DNA of 64,000 nt from JAWLAT01 sp041395325 (GTDB lineage: Bacteria; Pseudomonadota; Gammaproteobacteria; Xanthomonadales; SZUA-5), in contig JAWLAT010000003.1 in the NCBI GenBank assembly GCA_041395325.1, positions 186,001-250,000 on the forward strand, given 5' to 3'. The position numbers were made by a program, and so were the translations under genes. This document shows positions 15,944 to 24,301 of this stretch, one piece after another (the first letter of the stretch is position 1; each line of letters begins with the position of its first letter). The notes beneath the pieces are model-generated. The model saw only the letters and a list, made by a program, of their open reading frames with translations. It made no database searches and was not told the origin of the DNA.

Positions 15944-17049
15944 CGCCGGCGCAGGCCGCCTGGCTGCGGCTGTTGCGTACGCCGCGGCTGGGTGCCAGTG
16001 CGATCGTTCAGGGCGTTGAGCAACATGGCAGCGCCGAGACCTGGGTCGCCAGCCGCGAGCGGCCGCCGCGGTTGCCCGAAGCGGTCGGCGAGGCCGACGC
16101 GCGCTGGCTGGCGCGCCCCCGGCGGCAGCTGGTGTGCTGGGACAGCGAAGACTATCCGTCCCTGCTGCGGCGTATCGATGATCCGCCAGCGGCCTTGTGG
16201 GTCATCGGCGATGCGACGGCGCTGTGGCTGCCGCAGCTGGCGATCGTCGGCAGTCGCCACGCCAGTGCCGGTGGCCTGGCACTGGCACGCGATTTCGCCG
16301 CGACGCTGACCCGCAGCGGGCTGGCCATTACCAGCGGCCTCGCTCAGGGTGTCGACGGCGCCGCGCACCAGGCTTGCCTGCAGGCGCAGGGACAGACCAT
16401 CGCGGTGCTGGGCCACGGCCTGGACCGCATCTATCCGCGTGAGCATCAGTCGCTGGCCGAAGCCATCGCCAGTGCCGGCGCGCTGGTCAGCGAATATCCG
16501 CCAGGCACGGCGCCGCGGCCCGGCCTGTTTCCGCGCCGCAACCGTCTGATTGCCGGCCTGGCGTTGGGTACGCTGGTGGTCGAGGCCGGTCTGAACAGTG
16601 GTTCGTTGATCACCGCCCGGTTGGCCAGCGAAGCCGGTCGCGAAGTCTTCGCCATCCCCGGCTCCATTCACAACCCGCTGGCCAAGGGCTGCCATCGCTT
16701 GATTCGCGAGGGCGCCAAACTGGTCGAAAGTGCGCAGGAAATCCACGAAGAGCTGGCGCCGCTGGCGAGGGTCTGGGCCGACCAGTTGCGCGGGCACTTG
16801 TCGAACTGGGAAGACGCCCCCACCTCAGCGGTTGCCGGCGACGCCAGGGCGGCAGCTCAGCCCAGCGATCCCGACTACGACCGAGTCCGCCAGGCGCTCG
16901 GATTCGATCCGGTCAGCATTGACGAATTGGTGAGCCGAACCGCGTTGACCGTCGCGGAGCTTTCATCCATGCTCCTGAAAATGGAACTGGATGGAGAGGT
17001 CAGCACAACCCCCGGCGGTCGCTACAGTCGCAAACACGAGAGAGGGTGA
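15940..17049 (+). CDS. dprA: DNA processing protein DprA (Smf)
   Basis: The 369-residue protein loads RecA on incoming single-stranded DNA during transformation. It has the N-terminal helical part (MTPAQAAWLRLLRTPRLG), the Rossmann-like core with VGSRHASAGG, ITSGLAQGVDGAAHQ, AVLGHGLDRIYP, SEYPPG, FPRRNRLIAGL and SGSLITARLA, and a C-terminal winged-helix-like DML1 domain after about residue 300. ATG at 15940 overlaps the ankyrin stop. In Pseudomonas aeruginosa the homologue (PA0021) follows the LysM gene PA0020; here the LysM gene is 44 kb away. Smg follows with a 1-base overlap. Confidence 0.95.
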   Translation: MTPAQAAWLRLLRTPRLGASAIVQGVEQHGSAETWVASRERPPRLPEAVGEADARWLARPRRQLVCWDSEDYPSLLRRIDDPPAALWVIGDATALWLPQLAIVGSRHASAGGLALARDFAATLTRSGLAITSGLAQGVDGAAHQACLQAQGQTIAVLGHGLDRIYPREHQSLAEAIASAGALVSEYPPGTAPRPGLFPRRNRLIAGLALGTLVVEAGLNSGSLITARLASEAGREVFAIPGSIHNPLAKGCHRLIREGAKLVESAQEIHEELAPLARVWADQLRGHLSNWEDAPTSAVAGDARAAAQPSDPDYDRVRQALGFDPVSIDELVSRTALTVAELSSMLLKMELDGEVSTTPGGRYSRKHERG

Positions 17050-17528
17050 TGAAAGAAGAGAGCGTCCTCGACGTTTTGCTCTACCTGTTTGAGAACTTCT
17101 TCTACGACGACCCCGAGTCCGACGTTGACCGGGACTCCCTGCAACACTCCCTGCTCGAAGCAGGTTTCACCCCGCGCGAGATCCACAAGGCCTTCCACTG
17201 GCTCGACGAACTCGCCGAGCGGCGCCCGCAGAGCGACATTCCTGTCGCCGGTGATCGGCCCATCCGCGTCTTTGCCCCGCAGGAACTCGAGCGCCTGGAC
17301 CCCGATGCCCAGGGCTTTCTGCTGTTCCTGGAACAACAGGGCATCCTCAGCACCGGCCAGCGCGAGCTCGTGCTTGACCGCATCATGGCGCTGGAGAGCC
17401 GCCCCATTGATCAGGATGACCTGAAATGGATCCTGCTGATGGTGCTGTTCAACCAGCCCGGGCAGGAAGAAGCCGTCGCCTGGATGGAGAACCTCATCTT
17501 CCCCGAGCCGGAGGAGATGTGGCACTGA
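17049..17528 (+). CDS. smg: Smg family protein (DUF494)
   Basis: The 159-residue acidic protein begins MKEESVLDVLLYLFENFF, the hallmark of Smg/DUF494, and ends DDLKWILLMVLFNQPGQEEA followed by EEMWH. The family is conserved next to dprA/topA in beta- and gammaproteobacteria but has no firmly assigned function. ATG at 17049 is chosen over GTG 17046 because GAGAGAGGG is then correctly spaced; the dprA TGA overlaps this ATG by one base. Operon with dprA. Confidence 0.92.
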   Translation: MKEESVLDVLLYLFENFFYDDPESDVDRDSLQHSLLEAGFTPREIHKAFHWLDELAERRPQSDIPVAGDRPIRVFAPQELERLDPDAQGFLLFLEQQGILSTGQRELVLDRIMALESRPIDQDDLKWILLMVLFNQPGQEEAVAWMENLIFPEPEEMWH

Positions 17529-17533
17529 CTTTC

Positions 17534-17677
17534 GGGGCTGAGGGCTCAGGGCTGAGGGGTCAGGGGGAAGATCGACTCCCGGCGAGACGGACGACCATAA
17601 GTCATGGCTACGCAGGGGCGCGAACGGGCGAGCCGGGTGTCCGAATGCCGAACCCTCAGCCCTGGGCCCTCAGCCCT
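17534..17677. repeat. Long inverted repeat of GGGCTGAGGG units (paired element, copy 1)
   Basis: The left arm at 17534-17561 and the reverse complement of the right arm at 17650-17677 agree at 25 of 28 positions. Each arm is two tandem GGGCTGAGGG-like units. The 88-base centre holds an imperfect palindrome (CCATAAGTCATGG) and no gene. It fills most of the smg-topA spacer. A similar element lies at 27077-27247. Confidence 0.75.
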
Positions 17678-17692
17678 GCTCACCCAACGGTG

Positions 17693-17698
17693 TATGCT
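17693..17698 (+). promoter_or_regulatory. Putative -10 box (TATGCT) for topA
   Basis: TATGCT lies 55-60 bp upstream of the topA ATG and right after the inverted repeat, giving topA its own promoter apart from dprA-smg. No strong -35 is seen. Confidence 0.3.
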
Positions 17699-17752
17699 GC
17701 CGCGCCCTGACCATCTGGCACGGCTGGGTTGGCCGCTGCCCTGTGGAGAGTC

Positions 17753-20260
17753 ATGAGCAAGAACGTACTGATCGTCGAGTCACCCGCGAAGGTGGCGACC
17801 ATTTCCAAGGTGCTGGGCAAGGACTACACGGTGCTGGCCACCTATGGCCACGTGCGTGACCTGCCGGCCAAGGACGGCATGGTCGACACCGAGCACGACT
17901 TCGACATGCAGTACCAGGTGATTGATCGCAACGCCAAGCACGTCGATGCCATCGCCAAGGCGGTGAAGAAGGCCGATGCCCTGTGGCTGGCGACCGACTT
18001 GGATCGCGAAGGTGAGGCGATCAGCTGGCATGTGGTGCAGATCCTGCGCGAGCGCGGCTTGCTGAAGGACAAGGACCTGCACCGCGTCGTGTTCTCGGAG
18101 ATCACGCCCAAAGCGATTCGCGACGCGGTGGCCAACCCACGCGAGCTGGCCGACGCGCTGGTCGACGCCCAGCAGGCGCGCCGCGCGCTGGACTATCTGG
18201 TGGGCTTCAATCTGTCGCCGCTGCTGTGGCGCAAGGTGCAACCGGGTCTGTCGGCCGGCCGGGTGCAGTCACCGGCGCTGCGGATGATCGTCGAGCGCGA
18301 AGAAGAGATCGAGCGCTTCGTGGCGCGCGAGTACTGGACCATCGATGCGGCGCTGGACAAGGCTGGTCATGCCTTCCCCGGCAAGCTGGTGCAGCTGGAC
18401 GGCAGCAAGCTGGACCAGTTTGATCTGGATTCTGGCGACAAGGCCCACGCGGCCCGGGCGCGCATCGCCGGCGCAGCCGGCCTGGCCGAAGGCAGCGATC
18501 AACCCGGTCAGCTCACCGTCCTGGACGTGCGTCGCAGCGACCGCCAACGGCGGCCAGCGGCGCCCTTCATCACTTCGACTTTGCAGCAGGAGGCCTCGCG
18601 CAAGCTGGGCTTCGGCGCGCAGCGAACCATGCGCATCGCGCAGCAGCTGTATGAAGGCATCGAAATCGATGGCGATCGGGTCGGCCTGATCACCTACATG
18701 CGTACCGACTCGGTGAATCTGTCCAACGACGCGATCACCGATCTGCGGGCCACCATCACGCAGCTATACGGGGCTTCCTTCCTGCCCGAGAAGCCGCACC
18801 GCTACAGCACCAAGAGCAAGAATGCCCAGGAAGCGCACGAGGCGATTCGACCCTCGCTGGCCGAGCGCACGCCGGCCAAACTCAAGCGCTTTCTCAGCCA
18901 GGACCAGTTCCGCCTCTACGAGCTGGTCTGGAAACGCACCCTGGCCTGCCAGATGAAGCCGGCGTTGCTGAACACCGTCAGCGTCGACCTCAGCGCCGGC
19001 ATCGATGATCTGTTCCGCGCCAGCGGCACCACGGTGGTCGATCCGGGCTTTCTGGCCGTCTACGAAGAGGGCAAGGACAGCAAGGACGACGACGACGCCG
19101 GACGCAAGCTGCCGGCGCTGGAAAAGGGCGATGTGATCGCCTTGAACGAGCTCAAGGCCGAGCAGCATTTCACCGAGCCACCGCCGCGCTACAGCGAGGC
19201 GACACTGGTCAAGGCGCTGGAGGAATACGGCATTGGTCGTCCCTCGACCTACGCCAGCATCATCCAGGTGCTGCTCAATCGTGAGTATGTGCTGCTGGAG
19301 TCGCGCCGCTTCCATCCCACCGAGGTGGGCCGGGTGGTGGCCAAGTTCCTGTCACAACACTTCACCCGCTACGTCGACTACGAGTTCACCGCGCGTCTGG
19401 AAGACGAGCTGGACGAGGTGGCGCGGGGCGAGGAGCGTTGGGTGCCGGTACTGGAGCGCTTCTGGCAGCCCTTCAAGGATCTGATCGAAGACAAGGCCGA
19501 ATCGGTGTCCAGGCAGGAGGCCACCGCTGCCCGGGTGATCGGCATCGATCCGGCCAGCGGCAAGCAGGTCTCGGTGCGGCTGGGTCGCTACGGACCCTTC
19601 GCCCAGATCGGCACTCGCGAGGACGAGGACAAGCCCCGCTTTGCTTCGTTGCGGCCGGGCCAGAAGATGGACGCGTTGACGCTGGAAGACGCGCTGGAGC
19701 TGTTCAAGTTGCCGCGCAATCTGGGTCAAAACGCCGCTGGCGAGGAGATCAGCGTGGCCATCGGGCGCTTCGGCCCCTTTGCCAAGGCCGGCAAGACCTA
19801 TGCCTCGCTGGGCAAGGAAGATGATCCCTACAGCATCGAACTGGCGCGGGCGATCGAACTGATCGATGCCAAGCGAGAAGCCGAAGCCAAGCGCGAAATC
19901 GCGGTCTTTGACGACGGCAAGATCAAGGTGCTGCAGGGCCGCTTTGGCCCCTACATCACCGATGGTGAGGTCAACGCCCGCATCCCCAAGGATGCCGATC
20001 CCACCGAGCTGACGGCGGTCGATTGCCGGCGTTTGCTGGCCGAAGCGCCGCGCAAGCCCAAGCGGGGTGCGCGTGGCAAGGCGGCGGCCAAGAGCAAGGC
20101 CGCGACGACGGCCGAAGCCAAGCCCAAAGCCAAGGCGAAACCCAAGCCAAAGGCGAAGGCCAAGACGAGCGCGGCCAAGCGCACGACAACCAAGAGCGCG
20201 ACGGCCAAAAAGGCGACGACCGGCCGCACTGCCACTGCAGGTAGCGCGGCCAAAGGCTGA
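17753..20260 (+). CDS. topA: DNA topoisomerase I (type IA)
   Basis: The 835-residue enzyme relaxes negative supercoils. The TOPRIM domain opens the protein (NVLIVESPAKV, ATDLDREGEAI) and the active-site tyrosine is Tyr315 in GLITYMRTDS. The central HPTEVGRVV and GIGRPSTYASII motifs are intact. The C-terminus has three to four topoisomerase C-terminal repeats (GRYGPFAQIG, GRFGPFAKAGKTYASL, GRFGPYITDGEVNARI) and no Cys4 zinc fingers, unlike E. coli TopA. It ends in a Lys/Ala-rich tail of about 70 residues, probably a DNA-binding extension. ATG 17753 is chosen because MSKNVLIVES is the conserved start. Confidence 0.97.
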   Translation: MSKNVLIVESPAKVATISKVLGKDYTVLATYGHVRDLPAKDGMVDTEHDFDMQYQVIDRNAKHVDAIAKAVKKADALWLATDLDREGEAISWHVVQILRERGLLKDKDLHRVVFSEITPKAIRDAVANPRELADALVDAQQARRALDYLVGFNLSPLLWRKVQPGLSAGRVQSPALRMIVEREEEIERFVAREYWTIDAALDKAGHAFPGKLVQLDGSKLDQFDLDSGDKAHAARARIAGAAGLAEGSDQPGQLTVLDVRRSDRQRRPAAPFITSTLQQEASRKLGFGAQRTMRIAQQLYEGIEIDGDRVGLITYMRTDSVNLSNDAITDLRATITQLYGASFLPEKPHRYSTKSKNAQEAHEAIRPSLAERTPAKLKRFLSQDQFRLYELVWKRTLACQMKPALLNTVSVDLSAGIDDLFRASGTTVVDPGFLAVYEEGKDSKDDDDAGRKLPALEKGDVIALNELKAEQHFTEPPPRYSEATLVKALEEYGIGRPSTYASIIQVLLNREYVLLESRRFHPTEVGRVVAKFLSQHFTRYVDYEFTARLEDELDEVARGEERWVPVLERFWQPFKDLIEDKAESVSRQEATAARVIGIDPASGKQVSVRLGRYGPFAQIGTREDEDKPRFASLRPGQKMDALTLEDALELFKLPRNLGQNAAGEEISVAIGRFGPFAKAGKTYASLGKEDDPYSIELARAIELIDAKREAEAKREIAVFDDGKIKVLQGRFGPYITDGEVNARIPKDADPTELTAVDCRRLLAEAPRKPKRGARGKAAAKSKAATTAEAKPKAKAKPKPKAKAKTSAAKRTTTKSATAKKATTGRTATAGSAAKG

Positions 20261-20302
20261 GACGTCCGCCCCGACGCGCGCGCAGGGCCACTTTCCCCGG
20301 GC

Positions 20303-20308
20303 TAACAT
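20303..20308 (+). promoter_or_regulatory. Putative -10 box (TAACAT) for the PqqB-like gene
   Basis: TAACAT sits 31-36 bp before the ATG at 20339 and upstream of a GGAGG ribosome-binding site. No clear -35. Confidence 0.3.
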
Positions 20309-20338
20309 CCGGCGCTCGTCCTGCGTGGAGGGGGCTCG

Positions 20339-21283
20339 ATGTTTGCCTGGATCGCCGTGAGTGCGGCACTGTCATTGGCCGGCAACTCGCCAGCGGAATG
20401 CTCGGTGGAACTGCTGGTGCTGGGTGTGGCCCAGGACGCCGGCATTCCGCAGATCGGCTATCGCGACGACCCCGCCTGGGCCGATACCTCGCAGCGCCGC
20501 CTGGCCACCTCACTGGCTTTGCTGGACCGTCGCAGCGGCCAACGCTACCTGTTCGAGGCCACGCCCGATCTGCGCCTGCAGCTCCAGCGGCTGGACGAGT
20601 TTTCACCGCCCCAGGGGGTGGGGCTGGGCATTGACGGTATCTTCCTCAGTCACGCGCACATCGGTCACTACGCCGGGTTGATGTTTCTCGGCCGCGAGTC
20701 GGCCGGCAGCCGTGGCATTGCGGTCCATGCGATGCCACGGATGGCCACCTTCCTGCGTGACAACGGGCCCTGGAGTCAGCTGGTCGAACTGCGCAACATC
20801 GAACTGCAATCCCTCGCCGATGGTGTTGCCGTGGCCCTGGCGGACGATCTGCAGGTGACGCCGCTGCGGGTGCCGCACCGCGATGAGTATTCCGAGACCG
20901 TGGGCTACTCGATTGCCGGCCCGGCGGGCCGCGCGCTGTTCATCCCGGACATCGACAGCTGGGCGCAGTGGGCCGAGCAGTACGACCGGCGGATCGAGAC
21001 CCTGCTGGGCGAGCACGATGTCGCCTTCCTCGACGCGACCTTCTACGACGACCACGAACTGCCGGGCCGCGACATGTCGCAGATTCCGCACCCACGCATC
21101 CGGGCCTCGATGGATCGCTTCGATGCGCTCGCACCAACGTTGCGGCAGCGCGTGCGCTTCATCCACCTGAATCACAGCAACCCGGCGCGTTTTTCCGGTA
21201 GTGACGCCAGCGCGGAGATCGCCGCGCGTGGCTATCGGGTCGCGCAGGAGGGTGAACGCGTGTGTCTGTCGCCGTCGGGCTGA
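20339..21283 (+). CDS. Exported PqqB-like metallo-beta-lactamase-fold hydrolase
   Basis: The 314-residue protein has a short signal peptide and then the PqqB-like opening LLVLGVAQDAGIPQIG. The metal site is SHAHIGHYAG, a variant of HxHxDH in which the usual Asp is Ile/Gly, with VPHRDEYSETVGYSI, FIPDIDSW and FIHLNHSN supplying later ligands. The altered metal motif is also known in PqqB. No other pqq genes are near, so a role in cofactor synthesis is unlikely; related stand-alone proteins are uncharacterised periplasmic hydrolases. A GGAGG site is well placed before the ATG. Confidence 0.82.
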   Translation: MFAWIAVSAALSLAGNSPAECSVELLVLGVAQDAGIPQIGYRDDPAWADTSQRRLATSLALLDRRSGQRYLFEATPDLRLQLQRLDEFSPPQGVGLGIDGIFLSHAHIGHYAGLMFLGRESAGSRGIAVHAMPRMATFLRDNGPWSQLVELRNIELQSLADGVAVALADDLQVTPLRVPHRDEYSETVGYSIAGPAGRALFIPDIDSWAQWAEQYDRRIETLLGEHDVAFLDATFYDDHELPGRDMSQIPHPRIRASMDRFDALAPTLRQRVRFIHLNHSNPARFSGSDASAEIAARGYRVAQEGERVCLSPSG

Positions 21284-21299
21284 GCTGCGGCGCCGCGCT

Positions 21300-22142
21300 C
21301 TAGCGAATGCGGGCGAGGATGCCGTCCAGCTCGTCCAGGGAGCCGTAGCGGATCACCAGCTGACCCTTGCCGCCACGTTTGTGCTGGATGGCCACCGAGG
21401 CGGCCAGACGTTCGGACAGGTCGCGCTGCAGCTGATCGATGTTGGGATCCGGACGCGCAGCCGGCTGGGCCTTGGGGGCGCTGAGCGCGCGGCGCACGGC
21501 GGCCTCGGTCTCGCGCACCGACCACTGTTTCTCGGCGGCCTCGCGCGCCAGGGCCACCTGCGCATGACCGCTGAGTGCCAGCAGCGCCCGGGCATGGCCC
21601 ATCTCCAGCTGCTTGTGCTCGACCAGATCGCGGACAGCGGCCTCCAGCTCAAGCAGCCGCAGCAGATTGCTGACTGCTGCACGTGACCGACCGACGGCTT
21701 CGGCCGCAGCTTGATGAGTGAGGTCAAATTCTTCGATCAAGCGCTTGAGTGCCATGGCCTCCTCCAGCGCCGACAGGTCCTCGCGCTGGATGTTCTCGAT
21801 CAGTGCCATCGCGACCACGGCCTGATCCGGCACATCGCGGACGATCGCCGGAATCTGCCGTAGCGAGGCCTGCTGCGCGGCGCGCCAGCGTCGTTCACCG
21901 GCGATCAGCTCGTAGCCGTCACCGACCACACGGACCACCACCGGCTGTACCAGCCCCTGGGCCTTGATCGAAGCGGCCAGCTCGGCCAGCCGGGCCGGAT
22001 CCATCTGGGTCCGTGGCTGATAGCGACCGGGCCGGATCTGCTCGATTGGCAGCTCGCGCACATTCTGGCCATTGTCCAGACCATCGCTGTCACCCAGCAG
22101 GGCGGCCAGTCCGCGTCCCAGTCCTCGCTTCTTGCTTGCCAT
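21300..22142 (-). CDS. parB: Chromosome partitioning protein ParB (Spo0J)
   Basis: The 280-residue protein has a basic N-terminus (KKRGLGRGLAALLG), the ParB/Srx CTPase domain (PRTQMDPARLAELAASIKAQG, IAGERRWRAAQ), the central helix-turn-helix (LTHQAAAEAVGRSRAAVSNLLRL) and a C-terminal dimerisation domain. It binds parS centromere sites and spreads using CTP. parA is 20 bp upstream on the same strand. No parS-like palindrome (TGTTTCACGTGAAACA type) was found in the window, and rsmG/mnmG, which accompany parAB near many origins, are absent. Confidence 0.96.
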   Translation of the reverse strand: MASKKRGLGRGLAALLGDSDGLDNGQNVRELPIEQIRPGRYQPRTQMDPARLAELAASIKAQGLVQPVVVRVVGDGYELIAGERRWRAAQQASLRQIPAIVRDVPDQAVVAMALIENIQREDLSALEEAMALKRLIEEFDLTHQAAAEAVGRSRAAVSNLLRLLELEAAVRDLVEHKQLEMGHARALLALSGHAQVALAREAAEKQWSVRETEAAVRRALSAPKAQPAARPDPNIDQLQRDLSERLAASVAIQHKRGGKGQLVIRYGSLDELDGILARIR

Positions 22143-22162
22143 CGTCGTGATTTCCCGAATGT

Positions 22163-22948
22163 CTACAGATCGGCGCTCGCCTGACCGCTGCGCTCGCGGC
22201 GCAGGATCTCGCCAGCCAGTCCCAGGTAGGCCACGGCGCCGCGCGAGCTGCGGTCATAACCTGTGATGGGCTGACCGTGGCTGGGTGCCTCGGCCAAGCG
22301 CACGTTGCGCGGCACGATGGTGCGGAAGACGCGCTCGCCGAAGTGCCGCGTCAGCTGGCCGGAGACCTCGTTGCCGAGGTTGTTGCGCACATCGAACATC
22401 GTCCGCAACAAGCCTTCCATCTTGAGGTTCGGATTGACCGTCGCGCGCACGGCCTTGATCGTTTCCAGCAGCGCCGACAGGCCGTCGAGCGCAAAGAACT
22501 CGCACTGGATGGGGATCAGGACGCTGTCGGCTGCGGCCAGCGCGTTGAGCGTCAATACGCCCAGGCTGGGCGGGCAGTCGATCAGAATGTAGTGGTAACG
22601 GTCGCGGACTGGCGCCAGCAGTTTCTTCAGCCGCAATTCGCGGCCGGGTGCAGGCATCAGCCGCAACTCGGCGGCGGTCAGGTCGGAATTGCCCGGCAGC
22701 AGGTCGAATCCGTGATCGAGCTTGATGATCGCCTCATCGATGGCCGCTTCTTCCAGCAGCACCTCACAGCCGTTGGGCTTGGCCGCTTTCTTGTCCACGC
22801 CCGAACCCATCGTGGCGTGGCCCTGCGGGTCCAGATCGATCAGCAGCACCTTGCGCTTGACCTCGGCGAAAGCCGCCGACAGGTTGACGCAAGTGGTGGT
22901 CTTGCCGACGCCACCCTTCTGGTTGGTCACCGCGATGATGCGCGCCAT
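22163..22948 (-). CDS. parA: Chromosome partitioning ATPase ParA (Soj)
   Basis: The 261-residue protein is a deviant-Walker ParA: KGGVGKTTTCVNL at residues 11-23, LLIDLDPQGHATMG for Walker A', and LIDCPPSLGVLTLNAL for Walker B. It is of the short chromosomal type without an N-terminal DNA-binding domain. ATP-bound dimers coat the nucleoid and position ParB-parS complexes. It forms an operon with parB. Upstream on the minus strand a TAGCAT -10-like box lies at 22993-22998. Confidence 0.96.
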   Translation of the reverse strand: MARIIAVTNQKGGVGKTTTCVNLSAAFAEVKRKVLLIDLDPQGHATMGSGVDKKAAKPNGCEVLLEEAAIDEAIIKLDHGFDLLPGNSDLTAAELRLMPAPGRELRLKKLLAPVRDRYHYILIDCPPSLGVLTLNALAAADSVLIPIQCEFFALDGLSALLETIKAVRATVNPNLKMEGLLRTMFDVRNNLGNEVSGQLTRHFGERVFRTIVPRNVRLAEAPSHGQPITGYDRSSRGAVAYLGLAGEILRRERSGQASADL

Positions 22949-23065
22949 GGATCACCCGTCGAACGCGAACCAGCGGCTCGCGAGGAAGGCGGATGCTACC
23001 GCAAAGGCATCGAGTGGCCACTCTTTGGCTTCTGCGCCAAGCTTGAAGCTCCTGCTGACTGACTG

Positions 23066-24286
23066 ATGGCAAGCACGATGGCCGCCCGGATGACGAGCAA
23101 GCCGCAGGCACACTTTCACTTGTCCGACCTGCGCGGACTGACTCAGCTGGGTGTCGACGCCACCATCGGCCTGACCGGGCTGGTCGAGCAATTGCACGGC
23201 ACCATCGGCCGTCGTGCACGCCCGTTGGGCCGGCCCGACACGGCCGCCACCAGCGGTCTGACCGGCTTCGTCTACCAGAGTATCCGCGGTGTCACGCGCG
23301 CCGTGTCCGCCGGTTTGGGTGCGAGCCTCGGTGCGCTGGAACGCCTGCTGCCCGGCAATGGCACCAGCTCGCCTCAGCGCGAAGCGATGCTGGCCGCTCT
23401 CAACGGGGTCTATGGCGATCACCTGTCCAGCAGCGGCAACCCGCTGGCGACCGAGATGGGCTTGTACCTCGACGGTCAGCGGCTGCCGCTGACGACAGCG
23501 GCCGTCACTGAGCGCCTCCCACCGACCGGCAAACGACTGCTGCTGCTGGTGCACGGGTTGTGCATGAACGACCAGCAATGGCATCGCCAGGGTCATCACC
23601 ACGGTGAGCAGCTGGCCCGAGCGCATGGCTACACGGTGCTGGCCTTGCGCTACAACAGCGGCCTGCACGTGGCCGAGAACGGCGCGCTGCTGGCCGATCT
23701 GCTGGCGCGATTGCAGTCTCTGTGGCCCATCGGGTCGCTCGCCATCGTCGGCCACAGCATGGGCGGACTGGTCGCACGGGCGGCCATCGACGTCGCCGAG
23801 CAACGTGGGCTGGACTGGCGCGAGCGGCTGAGCACGCTGGTTTGCCTGGGCACGCCGCATCTGGGGGCGGCGCTGGAGCGCGGTGGTCATTGGGTCGATA
23901 CGCTGCTCGAGCTCAGCCCCTACGCGGCGCCCTTCGCGCGTCTGGGCAAGTCGCGCAGCGCCGGCATCACCGATCTGCGCCACGGTCGTCTGCGATCATC
24001 TGGCCGCACGCAGGCGCGCGAGCGCGTTGCGCTGCCACACGGCGTGGACTGCTATGCCGTGGCTGCCACGCGGGCGGAATTGCCGGCCACGAACGCGACC
24101 CACGCCTTGCCTGGTGATGGTCTGGTCAGCCTGGCCAGTGCCTGGGGAGAGCACCGTGACCCGGCACGAGCGTTGGGACTGCCGGACACGCACAAGCGGC
24201 TGCTGCCGGCGGCCAACCACTGGGACCTGCTCAGCCGCAGCGAGGTGGCGGAATGGCTGGTCGACTGGCTCAGGCCAACGGCCTGA
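23066..24286 (+). CDS. Alpha/beta-hydrolase, lipase/PGAP1-like
   Basis: This 406-residue protein has an N-terminal region of about 150 residues rich in small residues (GLTGFVYQSIRGVTRAVSAG) followed by an alpha/beta-hydrolase domain: oxyanion loop LLVHGLCMND, nucleophile elbow GHSMGG with the catalytic Ser, LGTPHLGAALERG, and a late Asp/His pair (PGDGLVSL and AANHWDLL). The N-terminal region resembles those of predicted lipases near polyester metabolism. No signal peptide is seen. Several in-frame ATGs (23066, 23078, 23090) lack a clear ribosome-binding site, so the start is uncertain. Substrate unknown. Confidence 0.82.
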   Translation: MASTMAARMTSKPQAHFHLSDLRGLTQLGVDATIGLTGLVEQLHGTIGRRARPLGRPDTAATSGLTGFVYQSIRGVTRAVSAGLGASLGALERLLPGNGTSSPQREAMLAALNGVYGDHLSSSGNPLATEMGLYLDGQRLPLTTAAVTERLPPTGKRLLLLVHGLCMNDQQWHRQGHHHGEQLARAHGYTVLALRYNSGLHVAENGALLADLLARLQSLWPIGSLAIVGHSMGGLVARAAIDVAEQRGLDWRERLSTLVCLGTPHLGAALERGGHWVDTLLELSPYAAPFARLGKSRSAGITDLRHGRLRSSGRTQARERVALPHGVDCYAVAATRAELPATNATHALPGDGLVSLASAWGEHRDPARALGLPDTHKRLLPAANHWDLLSRSEVAEWLVDWLRPTA

Positions 24287-24301
24287 CCCGACGGGTTGGG
24301 C

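Noticed and set aside
20090..20250. Lys/Ala-rich repeats in the topA tail as a tandem DNA repeat element
   Set aside because: The DNA repeats are codon-level low complexity within an in-frame protein tail; nothing suggests an independent element.
20339..21283. Calling the MBL-fold gene pqqB
   Set aside because: Sequence resembles PqqB, but no other pqq gene is present and the protein has a signal peptide, so a PQQ role is not supported.
21300..23065. Possible origin of replication or parS site near parAB
   Set aside because: No parS-type palindrome, DnaA-box cluster, dnaA, rsmG or mnmG was found; parAB alone does not show an origin.
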